This document shows, piece by piece, positions 37,057 to 44,995 of a DNA stretch of 62,624 bases. How positions within the stretch are numbered: position 1 is the first letter of the stretch; each line of letters starts with the position of its first letter. The stretch is from the NCBI GenBank assembly GCA_016936255.1, contig JAFGYE010000120.1, forward strand, positions 1-62,624, in the 5' to 3' direction. Both the position numbers and the translations under genes were made by a program. The notes below the pieces were generated by a model that ran no database searches, was not told where the DNA came from, and was given only the letters and a program-made list of their open reading frames with translations. This stretch comes from Marinifilaceae bacterium. Lineage in GTDB: Bacteria; Bacteroidota; Bacteroidia; Bacteroidales; Marinifilaceae.

Positions 37057-37797
37057 GTGATAAAGTCTATATTTCAATCCATAAAACTTTTTTTCTATCC
37101 TGAAAGGGAGTTTTATGGATTGTTTTTTGATTCACTGGGGGTTAAACCTAATAATCCTGATTTGTATGAACTCGCTTTCATACACAAATCTGCAACCATC
37201 CAAAAAAAAGGTTACGGTTTAAATAATGAACGTCTCGAATATCTTGGAGATGCTATTCTTGGTGCCATAATCGCCGATATTCTTTACAAGTACTTTCCCA
37301 ATAAGGACGAAGGTTTTCTTACTCAAATCAGATCTAAAATTGTCAGCAGGCAATCCTTAAATAAGCTGGCGGTTAAAATTGAACTCGACAAGCAGGTTGT
37401 CTCCAATGTGAACTTGAATAATAACAAGCATATTTACGGAGATGCATTTGAAGCTTTTATTGGTGCTGTTTACCTTGATCAGGGCTACGATAAAACAAGA
37501 AAATTTATCGAGGATAAAATTTTTAGAACACACATCAATTTGGAGGAAGTGGTTACTGTTGAAACCAATTTTAAAAGCAAATTAATTGAGTGGGCTCAAA
37601 AAAATAAGAAAGATGTTTATTTTGATACACACGAAGGTGGTATTGATGATGCATTGAATTTGCCATTGTTTACTTCTGAAGTTGAGGTGGAAGAAGTGAA
37701 AATGGGTACGGGGATGGGTACATCTAAAAAGGAAGCTCAACAAAAAGCTGCGCAAGAGGCTCTTGCACGAATAAGTCAAATGGAATTGGCTTGCTAA
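37057..37797 (+). CDS. rnc: Ribonuclease III
   Basis: Cuts double-stranded RNA in rRNA and mRNA processing. The RNase III signature NERLEYLGDAILGAI and the second acidic cluster DAFEAFIGAVYLDQG are present, followed by a dsRNA-binding domain (about 175-240, GTSKKEAQQKAAQEAL). It begins with GTG at 37057, three bases after fabF ends, so it is translationally coupled. Because RNase III acts on hairpins, it may matter for the structured spacers of the lysine operon. Confidence 0.95.
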   Translation: MIKSIFQSIKLFFYPEREFYGLFFDSLGVKPNNPDLYELAFIHKSATIQKKGYGLNNERLEYLGDAILGAIIADILYKYFPNKDEGFLTQIRSKIVSRQSLNKLAVKIELDKQVVSNVNLNNNKHIYGDAFEAFIGAVYLDQGYDKTRKFIEDKIFRTHINLEEVVTVETNFKSKLIEWAQKNKKDVYFDTHEGGIDDALNLPLFTSEVEVEEVKMGTGMGTSKKEAQQKAAQEALARISQMELAC

Positions 37798-37903
37798 ATC
37801 TTTCCTGTTACACTCTGTTAGTGATTTTCAAAAAAAAGAAATTTGTGGTTGGTTTTAAGTTGAAGGTGGATTTTTTCGTCTCCTTTTGCGAATAAAACTG
37901 TAT

Positions 37904-37935
37904 AAAAAAAAGGACGGTAACCACAACCGCCCTTT
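37904..37935 (-). terminator. Terminator of the candidate small RNA
   Basis: On the minus strand: 10-bp stem with one mismatch, loop TGTGGTT, then a run of eight T. It has no T run on the plus strand, so it is not an rnc terminator. Confidence 0.7.
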
Positions 37936-37994
37936 CATCTAACTATTAACCAAAATTTTTAATCAAGGAGATTGTTTCTTATAGATTCGCTCTC
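37904..37994 (-). ncRNA. Candidate small RNA, about 90 nt
   Basis: On the minus strand, a consensus promoter (TTTG at 38027-38030, 18-nt spacer, TATATTTG at 38001-38008) is followed about 90 nt later by an intrinsic terminator: stem AAAGGGCGGT/ACCGTCCTTT (37909-37935 on the plus strand, one mismatch) and a T run. The interval has no ORF. I cannot assign it to a known RNA family. The 5' end is estimated at about seven bases after the -7 box. Confidence 0.65.
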
Positions 37995-38000
37995 CGATGG

Positions 38001-38030
38001 CAAATATAGTGTCAAATTATTAACTTCAAA
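38001..38030 (-). promoter_or_regulatory. Promoter of the candidate small RNA
   Basis: Minus strand TTTG-N18-TATATTTG, a full consensus match with the same spacer length as the gdhA promoter. Confidence 0.75.
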
Positions 38031-38197
38031 GTCGTTTTTGTGAAAATTTATCGAAAATTAGCTGTTTTTGTCTAAAATAGATTAAATCCAAATTTATTAA
38101 AGCGGCGATGTGTTTAGCAACTGAAATTTTGCGGATAGCGGCTATTTAAACTTGTGTTAAAGATTGTTAAGCTGGAATAGCTACAGCTGGTTTTTTT

Positions 38198-38205
38198 TAT
38201 ATTTG
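38198..38205 (+). promoter_or_regulatory. -7 box TATATTTG directly before the histidine kinase gene
   Basis: A perfect -7 box ends five bases before the ATG at 38211. No -33 TTTG lies at 18-20 bp. If used, transcription would begin at or next to the start codon, giving a leaderless message. Confidence 0.4.
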
Positions 38206-38210
38206 TATCT

Positions 38211-39704
38211 ATGAATCAAAAATATATTTGGCTTGTAACAATTGTACTCTGTATTTCCTTATCTGGATTGATATTGGTTCAGATTAACTTTTTTCAGTCA
38301 GCCTCTAAAATTAAAGAAGAGCAACTTGCTCTGACTGTTAGTAAGGCTTTGGATCAGGTTGTCTCAGAATTAGAAAGAGCAGAGAAAGAGCAGATTATTT
38401 TGGAAGGTGATGTTTCCAACTTTAATAATGGTACAATAATCAGCTCTAAAAGTTCAGGGTTTAGTATTAATATTCCTATGGACTTCACTCATGAAAAAGC
38501 CAGATTGAGTTTTTACTCCGAAAACAAAGAATATAATATTGGGGAGGGGTATTTAAATCCAGAAGGTATATCCGGACTTTCAAAAATGCAGTCTCAATTT
38601 AATAAAACTCTTAAGTCGGGTAATTCCAGATATGCTCTAATTGCAGGACAATTAGCCAACTCGCAGCTCTCTTTGAGTGAAAGGATAAAAATGGAAAAGT
38701 TGCCGCAACTTATTCAGGAAAAGCTTCGGGAGAACGGGATTAAGCTGAACTTCGAATATGCAGTGAAATCAAATAATAAATTTGAAAAGAGATCAAAAAA
38801 TTATTTTCGAAATCCTTCTTTTGAAAAATACAGTAAGCAATTGTTTCCCAATGATTTTTTCTCCAATTTAAATTTCTTATATATTTATTTTCCCGGACAA
38901 CAGAGGTATATGCTGCAATCATACTCTTTGTTACTTCCATCTTTTATATTGACTCTGGTTTTAATTCTTTCCAGTGCGTTCACTATTTTCATTATCTTTC
39001 GTCAGAAAAGGTTATCGAATATAAAGAATGACTTTATTAATAATATGACTCATGAGTTTAAAACTCCTATTGCAACTATTTCGTTAGCCTCTCAGATGCT
39101 GAAGGACAATACTGTTACCACAACCGCATCGACAAGAGATCATATTGCTAAGATTATTAATGATGAAAGCCGGCGACTTACCTATCAGGTTGAAAAGGTT
39201 CTGCAAATGGCTGTTTTTAATGAGGTTAGGATGAAATTAAAATTGAAGACAATTAGTGTTCATAAAATAATTCAAAATTTATTACCTAACTTTACAATAA
39301 GAGTTGAGGATAGAAAAGGGAACATGTATCAGAATATTGATGCAGAACATGATCTGGTACTGGCTGACGAGGTTCATTTAAGTAATGTAATCGCAAATCT
39401 ATTGGATAATGCCATTAAATACTGTAAAGATGCTCCCGAACTTAGTATTAGTACAAGGAATAAAAATAAGGGTATTGTTATAACCATTACTGATAACGGC
39501 ATCGGAATTTCTAAAGAAGATCAAAAAATGATTTTTGAACGTTTCTTTAGAGTGCATACAGGAAATGTTCATGACGTGAAAGGATTTGGTTTGGGATTGT
39601 CCTACGTAAAAAAAATAGTTGATGCCCACAATGGACAGGTTAGTGTTGATAGCATACCTGATAAAGGATCCAAATTTGAAATATATCTTCCCTTAAAAAA
39701 ATAG
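38211..39704 (+). CDS. Sensor histidine kinase
   Basis: Membrane-bound two-component kinase of 497 residues. Two transmembrane helices (about 5-27 and 240-262, SFILTLVLILSSAFTIFIIF) flank a periplasmic sensor domain. The phospho-acceptor is His281 in MTHEFKTPIATISLA (HisKA), followed by a HATPase_c domain with DNAIKYC (N box) and DNGIGI (G1 box). The response regulator gene begins six bases later. The signal sensed is unknown. Confidence 0.95.
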   Translation: MNQKYIWLVTIVLCISLSGLILVQINFFQSASKIKEEQLALTVSKALDQVVSELERAEKEQIILEGDVSNFNNGTIISSKSSGFSINIPMDFTHEKARLSFYSENKEYNIGEGYLNPEGISGLSKMQSQFNKTLKSGNSRYALIAGQLANSQLSLSERIKMEKLPQLIQEKLRENGIKLNFEYAVKSNNKFEKRSKNYFRNPSFEKYSKQLFPNDFFSNLNFLYIYFPGQQRYMLQSYSLLLPSFILTLVLILSSAFTIFIIFRQKRLSNIKNDFINNMTHEFKTPIATISLASQMLKDNTVTTTASTRDHIAKIINDESRRLTYQVEKVLQMAVFNEVRMKLKLKTISVHKIIQNLLPNFTIRVEDRKGNMYQNIDAEHDLVLADEVHLSNVIANLLDNAIKYCKDAPELSISTRNKNKGIVITITDNGIGISKEDQKMIFERFFRVHTGNVHDVKGFGLGLSYVKKIVDAHNGQVSVDSIPDKGSKFEIYLPLKK

Positions 39705-39710
39705 ATACAT

Positions 39711-40397
39711 ATGGAACAAGTTAAAATTTTATTAGCAGAAGATGATGCTAATCTAGGACTTCTATTAAAAGAGTATTTGGTTGCAAAAGGCTATAACACC
39801 ACACTGCGTGAAGATGGCGATAAGGCATACGATGAATTTTTAAAAAATCCATATGATCTGTGTATTTTTGATATCATGATGCCACATAGAGATGGTTTTA
39901 CTTTGGCTAAGGATATTCGCTTAATAAATAGTGAGATTCCAATCATTTTCCTAACTGCGAAGTCGATGAAAGAAGATGTTTTAGAGGGGTTTAAGTTGGG
40001 AGCCGATGATTATATGACTAAGCCTTTTAGTATGGAAGAACTGTTGGTTCGTATCGAAGCTGTTTTAAGAAGAACTTCAGGGGTGAAAAGTGAAAATACT
40101 CAGGAAGAGTTTAAATTAGGGCGCTTTTTATTTGATTCAAAGAAACAATTTCTTCAGGATGGCGAAGCGACAATTAAGCTGACAACGAAAGAATCAGAAT
40201 TGTTAAAACTTCTTTGTAATAATGTGAATAAAGTTTTGGAGCGGAATTTAGCTCTTAGAACGATCTGGTCCGACGATAATTATTTTAATGCCAGAAGTAT
40301 GGATGTATATATTACTAAGTTAAGAAAGCATTTAAAGCCTGAACCGGGCATTGAAATTATCAATGTTCATGGTAGAGGATACAAACTGATCATGTAA
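39711..40397 (+). CDS. OmpR-family response regulator
   Basis: 228-residue partner of the kinase. Receiver domain 1-120 with acidic pocket (LAEDD), phospho-acceptor Asp54 in IFDIMMP and Lys in TKPFS. C-terminal winged helix (about 135-228, MDVYITKLRKHL, NVHGRGYKL). It ends at a strong bidirectional terminator. Targets are not evident from the window. Confidence 0.95.
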   Translation: MEQVKILLAEDDANLGLLLKEYLVAKGYNTTLREDGDKAYDEFLKNPYDLCIFDIMMPHRDGFTLAKDIRLINSEIPIIFLTAKSMKEDVLEGFKLGADDYMTKPFSMEELLVRIEAVLRRTSGVKSENTQEEFKLGRFLFDSKKQFLQDGEATIKLTTKESELLKLLCNNVNKVLERNLALRTIWSDDNYFNARSMDVYITKLRKHLKPEPGIEIINVHGRGYKLIM

Positions 40398-40411
40398 TAG
40401 TTTTATGATAT

Positions 40412-40446
40412 AAAAAACGCCGGTCATTCGACCGGCGTTTTTTTTT
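40412..40446. terminator. Bidirectional terminator between response regulator and DUF3276 gene
   Basis: AAAAAACGCCGGTC-attc-GACCGGCGTTTTTT, a 14-bp perfect stem with T runs on both strands. It serves the converging genes. Confidence 0.92.
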
Positions 40447-40455
40447 ATGAGATAT

Positions 40456-40761
40456 TTATTCTGAAACCTTTTCAGTAGAATCAGATTGTTCTGCTTTTTT
40501 TTCTTTTTTCTCGACTTCTTTTTCGCGTTGTATCATATCCTGATACATACTCCGCATGAATTTGATCCCAAATTGCAAAGCGTCTTTTTTGCTCTGAAAA
40601 TTTGATTTGATCAATTGATGCATGCTTAATTCTTCACTCGGATCATCGGTATAATAGAAAATATCGATATTGGGTCTGTTCCCTTTCTTTTTAATTTCCA
40701 TTCCGAACCAGGTTTCAAATTCCTGATCTCCTACTTTAATATGACGTACAAATTTTATCAT
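40456..40761 (-). CDS. DUF3276/PUR-family nucleic-acid-binding protein
   Basis: From the ATG at 40761 the protein has 101 residues. The PUR-domain pattern is seen in IKVGDQEFETWFGMEIKKKG and YTDDPSEELSMHQLI; the C-terminal third is a charged, Lys/Glu-rich tail. Bacteroidota DUF3276 proteins are homologous to the PUR-alpha-like DNA/RNA-binding proteins. A longer frame to 40851 is open but the added N-terminus looks non-coding. It is probably regulated with the short gene upstream. Confidence 0.82.
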   Translation of the reverse strand: MIKFVRHIKVGDQEFETWFGMEIKKKGNRPNIDIFYYTDDPSEELSMHQLIKSNFQSKKDALQFGIKFMRSMYQDMIQREKEVEKKEKKAEQSDSTEKVSE

Positions 40762-40891
40762 CTTCTGATTTTTTTTCCGATGCGAAGATACTTCATTTTT
40801 TTTAAAGGATAGATATTCAAATTTTAAGATGGTAAAAAAAAAAGAGGACACCCAATCTAAGATTCCCTGAATTGATAGAGCAATTTACTTT

Positions 40892-41086
40892 TTATAATGA
40901 AAGCTGAGGTTTGGTAACATCAGAAAGTATCTCGTGATAACGACCTGAATAATTTTCCAGGCACCAATTTTTAAGCTTCTCAAAATCCGATGGAGTTAAC
41001 CACTGAATGGCTTTTGTCAACTCTTTGCGAAAAAGAGCAAAATCAAAACTTACATTAGCGAGTACGATTTTTGTTTGTTCGAGCAT
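40892..41086 (-). CDS. Small conserved-looking protein, unknown function
   Basis: 64 residues, mainly helical (LFRKELTKAIQWLTPSDFEKLKNW), no membrane segment or signal. It has a plausible ATG and lies 130 bp upstream of the DUF3276 gene on the same strand. I do not recognise the family; its composition is that of a real soluble protein rather than a random frame. Confidence 0.6.
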   Translation of the reverse strand: MLEQTKIVLANVSFDFALFRKELTKAIQWLTPSDFEKLKNWCLENYSGRYHEILSDVTKPQLSL

Positions 41087-41234
41087 AATTATTCAAGTTT
41101 AAAGTTTTTATCAGAACTTGTTCCACTAAGCTACAATTTTCTTTGAGGTTTGAAGAATACATTAAGAAGTCTTAACATTTTTAACAGTTTAATTAATGTA
41201 ATGTTGTTCATTTGTTATTGCCAAATTGAAGGCG

Positions 41235-41260
41235 TAAAAAAAGGAGCTGTTATAGCTCCT
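41235..41260 (-). terminator. Terminator overlapping the stop codon of the 71-residue gene
   Basis: AGGAGCT-gttat-AGCTCCT (41242-41248 with 41254-41260) contains the TAA stop at 41250-41252 in its loop and is followed on the minus strand by seven T. Confidence 0.8.
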
Positions 41261-41465
41261 CATTCTGTTTTTTTTCCAATTCTTTAATCTTCTTTTCCTG
41301 ATTGTTCAACAATACCATTGATATCGTAAGGATGAACATGACTACCAGTTCAATATAGATTCCGCTTCTGTCAGGGGTTTCTGCCGAAGAGTTCAGGAGG
41401 TTTAATATTGCAGCCACCATAATTAAAAAGGTGGACATGATTAGCAGGAGTTTAATTAGTTTCAT
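41250..41465 (-). CDS. Small two-helix membrane protein
   Basis: 71 residues with two hydrophobic helices (LIKLLLIMSTFLIMVAAIL and YIELVVMFILTISMVLL) and a charged coiled-coil tail (QEKKIKELEKKQNEEL). It has its own terminator, which overlaps its stop codon. The function is unknown. Confidence 0.65.
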   Translation of the reverse strand: MKLIKLLLIMSTFLIMVAAILNLLNSSAETPDRSGIYIELVVMFILTISMVLLNNQEKKIKELEKKQNEEL

Positions 41466-41561
41466 GTGTTTTTAATTTTAACCAATCTTAGTAGGTGAAT
41501 TGTGGAGTATTTATTTCAGATGAATTTTATTTATAGAATGAAATTATTAAAAAATCAGCTC

Positions 41562-41591
41562 AAAAAAAAATGGCCTTCATAAGAAAGCCAT
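41562..41591 (-). terminator. Terminator of the acyltransferase gene
   Basis: On the minus strand ATGGCTTTC-ttat-GAAGGCCAT (41570-41591) followed by eight T. Confidence 0.8.
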
Positions 41592-41597
41592 AGTATT

Positions 41598-42761
41598 CTA
41601 TTTTTCCGGGACAAAGTCCGGTTTTTTTAATTCCAATCTGTTTTTTACAGGATTAGCATAGATTTCCAGGAATATCTGATTTAATCTTTCTAGATTTCCT
41701 TCATCCGGATTAATTTTCTTTTCCATGTGCTTTAGGAAAAGATCTTTTTCTTCAGATGTATATTTATCTGCGAACTCATTCGTATTGTTTACGATATCAT
41801 AGGCAATGTAGTTGTCAGGCCAAAGTTTGTAGTTCTTGTGTATTCTGTAATCAATCAAATCTGCAAGAGCTTTGAATTTATCTCTGCTGTCGTCCATCTC
41901 TTCAATAACATCGAGCATTGCAGAAATTGGTTTTCCGATTACAAAATTAACACGGCCTTTTTCATTAACCATTCCTTTGATCATACTTCGTAAATCGTCC
42001 TTAGGAGTTTTCTTAAAACCTTCGTCGGTTTCTTTTTTGTACACTTCTATGGTTTTCATTGCATCGCATGGCTCGTATTCGTATGAAATAGCAACAGGAA
42101 CAATTCGTAAACTTTTAAAGTGCTCCGAGAAAGTAACATCTCCACTCATTTGAAGCATTTTCAACAAACTTTGTTGAGTTCTGTCATCACCATCTTTAGT
42201 TCGCCCTTCTCGTTGTGCTATCCAAATAGATGATTTTTTAGTGTTTAAGGCATACTGTATGTAAGATGATAATTGCTTTGAGCTGGTAAGCATCTGACGA
42301 ACAGTTACGTTTCTTTGCACAACAAAGCTTTTGTTTAGTTTAACTAAATCGGCTATCCACGGTTGGATTAAAAGGTTGCTGCCAATAGCGATTTCAGTTG
42401 TTTCAAAACCATTGTTGTGAAGCATCACGTTAAGCAAGGCAGAATCCAAAATGATATCTCTATGATCCGAAATAAATAAATAGCTTTCTTTTGGATCAAG
42501 ATTTTCCAGTCCATCAATGGTTATCCCTTTGGTGGTGTGGTCAATAATGTGTTGTGCCAGTCGTACAATGAAGTTGCTCTGAAATTCTTTTATTGTTTTT
42601 ACTTCTCCCAATGCTTTCACAATCATCTCTTTCGAAAATCCTGGGAATAACTGTTGAGAGAATCGAATAAAAGCTTCTTCTTTTATTAAACGTCCTATGG
42701 TTTCTACAACCTCGGAATCGTTATATGGTCGAATAGCATCAAAATCTGAGTCGGTGAACAT
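41598..42761 (-). CDS. 1-acyl-sn-glycerol-3-phosphate acyltransferase-like protein (PlsC superfamily)
   Basis: 387-residue member of the glycerophosphate acyltransferase superfamily, probably in phospholipid synthesis. The expected catalytic box is SDHRDIILDSALL; here His and the second Asp are separated by five residues (HX5D) rather than four, unless the first Asp is used. Downstream blocks FVVQRNVTVRQM, IWIAQREGRTKDGDD (substrate-binding EGRTK) and VPVAISYEYEP follow the family order. No transmembrane anchor is clear. Confidence 0.82.
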   Translation of the reverse strand: MFTDSDFDAIRPYNDSEVVETIGRLIKEEAFIRFSQQLFPGFSKEMIVKALGEVKTIKEFQSNFIVRLAQHIIDHTTKGITIDGLENLDPKESYLFISDHRDIILDSALLNVMLHNNGFETTEIAIGSNLLIQPWIADLVKLNKSFVVQRNVTVRQMLTSSKQLSSYIQYALNTKKSSIWIAQREGRTKDGDDRTQQSLLKMLQMSGDVTFSEHFKSLRIVPVAISYEYEPCDAMKTIEVYKKETDEGFKKTPKDDLRSMIKGMVNEKGRVNFVIGKPISAMLDVIEEMDDSRDKFKALADLIDYRIHKNYKLWPDNYIAYDIVNNTNEFADKYTSEEKDLFLKHMEKKINPDEGNLERLNQIFLEIYANPVKNRLELKKPDFVPEK

Positions 42762-43046
42762 TGCTTGGTTCTTTTTGTTTTAAGGAATGGCAAAAATAAG
42801 CAAATTATATGGAATGTCTAGGAAATGGTACCTGCTTTTTGTTTTTATTGATGTTTAACTCCCTTGAAATTCAAATATTTGCATGTGTGAATAGGTGTAC
42901 TATCTTGCTGTGTTTGGGGAGGATGGCTATTAATCAGGGTGTTCCAATAGCTGTCAAATCGACATGAAATGTATTTGAATCAATCTTGGCAGAGAATTTG
43001 AGTTTTTACAGCTAAAAGGTCTGTTAAACTAATTGGAGGAATTATA

Positions 43047-43727
43047 ATGGGAGGAATTTGGATTATATTTATTGCTTTTACCTTGTTAAGCTGGTTGGTA
43101 GCTAACCAATTGAAAACAAGATTTAAAAGGTATTCTCAAATGCCTACTGCGAATGGAATGACAGGACGCGAGGTGGTTGAGCAGATGTTAAGGGATCATG
43201 GTGTGAGAGGGGTAAGGATTGGTTCTGTTGATGGACAGTTGTTCGATCATTACAATCCGGCAGACAAAACCATTAATCTTAGCAAGGATGTTTATCATGG
43301 CAGAAGTATTGGTGCTGCAGCTGTAGCTGCGCATGAAACCGGTCATGCAATTCAACATGCCGAAGCATATGCGTGGTTGCAAATGCGATCGGCTTTAGTG
43401 CCTATTGTTAGTTTTGGTTCTAAGTGGGTACAGTGGGTGCTTTTAGCTGGAATTGTCATGGTGAATACTTTCCCTCAACTACTTTTGACAGGGATAGTAC
43501 TGTTTGCCGGCACTACCCTTTTTAGTATTATCACCTTGCCTGTAGAGGTGGATGCTAGTCGAAGAGCCTTGGTTTGGTTGAAAACATCAGGTATTACAAC
43601 CTATGAAACACAGAAAAGCGCTTTTGATGCATTGAAATGGGCGGCATATACTTATTTTATTGCAGCTCTGTCTTCCTTGGCAACATTACTTTACTATGTA
43701 ATGATTTATATGGGAAGAAGGAATTAG
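43047..43727 (+). CDS. YugP-type membrane zinc metallopeptidase
   Basis: 226-residue integral membrane protein with the zinc motif AAHETGHAIQHAEAY (HETGH) in the middle and hydrophobic helices at the N-terminus, about 125-170 and 200-220. These are features of the zinc metallopeptidase family 2 (YugP). Its substrate is unknown. A terminator follows. Confidence 0.9.
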   Translation: MGGIWIIFIAFTLLSWLVANQLKTRFKRYSQMPTANGMTGREVVEQMLRDHGVRGVRIGSVDGQLFDHYNPADKTINLSKDVYHGRSIGAAAVAAHETGHAIQHAEAYAWLQMRSALVPIVSFGSKWVQWVLLAGIVMVNTFPQLLLTGIVLFAGTTLFSIITLPVEVDASRRALVWLKTSGITTYETQKSAFDALKWAAYTYFIAALSSLATLLYYVMIYMGRRN

Positions 43728-43760
43728 ACTCTTAAATGTGTGAAAAAAATTAAAAGTATT

Positions 43761-43812
43761 GTCCTTTTACTATCAGAAAATTCAGTGGCTGATGTAAAAG
43801 GACTTTTTTTTG
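43761..43812 (+). terminator. Terminator of the YugP-type gene
   Basis: GTCCTTTTAC-t-ATCAG / CTGAT-GTAAAAGGAC stem followed by eight T. Confidence 0.88.
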
Positions 43813-43964
43813 CTTATATCAATTTTATTTAAAGTCTGTTTTGATGTTAATTTGGTATTATTTCCGTATCGATTGATTCCAAGTGTTTGTAATAGTTCTG
43901 CTAAAAAGTAAAGAATTAGAATCCTTTTTCTTATTTTTAATCTTTCAAAATAAGAAAAAGAGAT

Positions 43965-44402
43965 ATGACTAAAATAGCAAAATACGGATTTGTGCTTTCC
44001 TTCGTTTGGGTAGGGTTTTTATTGGCGATTAGCTTTATGGAAGCCTGGGTTAAGTTTCGGGCTGTGTCGCTCGACCTGCCAACAGGATTGGATGTGGGAG
44101 TTCATGTATTTGGCGCTTTAAATATGGTTGAGCGCATTTTTTCAGCAATGCTTTTGGTTTATGTGTTTATCTATTATACCGATAAAGTTGTTGTGCTTAC
44201 TGGCTTAACGATTTTCACCTTTGTAGTTGCTCAGTCGGGATATTTGCTCCCTGAATTAAATCAGCATGCACAGTTAATTATTATGGGAATGGTACCTGAG
44301 AAAAATTCAATTCATCACATATACGTACTTATGGAAGTTTTGAAATTGGTGGCATTGCTGGTTTTGGGTTTCAGACAAGTTCGAATATTTAAACAAGCAT
44401 AG
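43965..44402 (+). CDS. Four-helix membrane protein, unknown function
   Basis: 145 residues with four predicted helices (YGFVLSFVWVGFLLAISFM, IFSAMLLVYVFIYYT, VVVLTGLTIFTFVVAQSGYLL, LKLVALLVLGFRQVRIF). I do not recognise the family. It lies alone between the YugP gene and the lysine operon and is separated from both by long gaps. Confidence 0.7.
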   Translation: MTKIAKYGFVLSFVWVGFLLAISFMEAWVKFRAVSLDLPTGLDVGVHVFGALNMVERIFSAMLLVYVFIYYTDKVVVLTGLTIFTFVVAQSGYLLPELNQHAQLIIMGMVPEKNSIHHIYVLMEVLKLVALLVLGFRQVRIFKQA

Positions 44403-44739
44403 TTTTCTCGAAATTTTATAAAGCTCTGTATTCCTACAAATACAGATGGAAACCGAGTGGAGTTTTGTTTCTTCCGCATTTGTTAAAAAATAAACAAATA
44501 TGTTTGTGGGGCAATTCCGGTTCCCCAAAAATATTTTTAATAGCTGTTGCTTAAAAATCTGTAGTTTATATTCTGAATTTAATTGATTGTCGGATAGTAA
44601 GGTTCAAAATTTAATGGTTGTTTGAGAAAAGCATCTAAAATATTAAATAATGTTGTAAAACATACAGGTAAATGAGCAGTGGAACATGTGTTGTGCGGCA
44701 GGTTTTGGGTGTGGCAGTCCGTGTGTAAAATGATTAAAA

Positions 44740-44770
44740 TTAACATTAATGTTAAAATAATAACATTAAT
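44740..44770. promoter_or_regulatory. Palindromic operator-like site TTAACATTAATGTTAA
   Basis: A perfect 16-bp palindrome at 44740-44755. Its left part TAACATTAAT (44741-44750) is repeated at 44761-44770, exactly 20 bp on. About 140 bp upstream of the -7 box of the lysine operon. Proposed as a regulator binding site; no regulator gene is adjacent. Confidence 0.55.
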
Positions 44771-44911
44771 AGGATCGAAAATGGCCTTTTTGAGTCTTTT
44801 GAGAAGTTTGTTTAGAATGAATAAAAAGACGGAAGTGTGTCATGTTGTTGTCATTTAGAATTGGTCTTAATATGGAATGATGCAATCGTTTTCATCCATG
44901 ATTTAAAAAAT

Positions 44912-44919
44912 TATCTTTG
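44912..44919 (+). promoter_or_regulatory. Promoter -7 box of the lysine fermentation operon
   Basis: TATCTTTG is a perfect TAnnTTTG box. A T-rich -33 region (TTTTC at 44889-44893) stands about 18 bp upstream with one mismatch. The leader to the first ATG would be about 70 nt. Confidence 0.55.
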
Positions 44920-44995
44920 TTTCGTAAATAGACTGAAAGCTTCTGTTTTATTGATTTTAGAAGCTTATAAGTAAAACGGTAAAAACTATTTTTCG

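Larger units (their letters stand above)
44403..44995. other. 590-bp regulatory region before the lysine operon
   Basis: No ORF. It is AT-rich and holds a 16-bp palindrome with an extra half-site (44740-44770) and a consensus -7 box (44912-44919) for the operon. Confidence 0.6.

Noticed and set aside
37909-37935. Hairpin as terminator of rnc on the plus strand
   Set aside because: The T run is on the minus strand only; on the plus strand the stem is followed by CATCTAAC.
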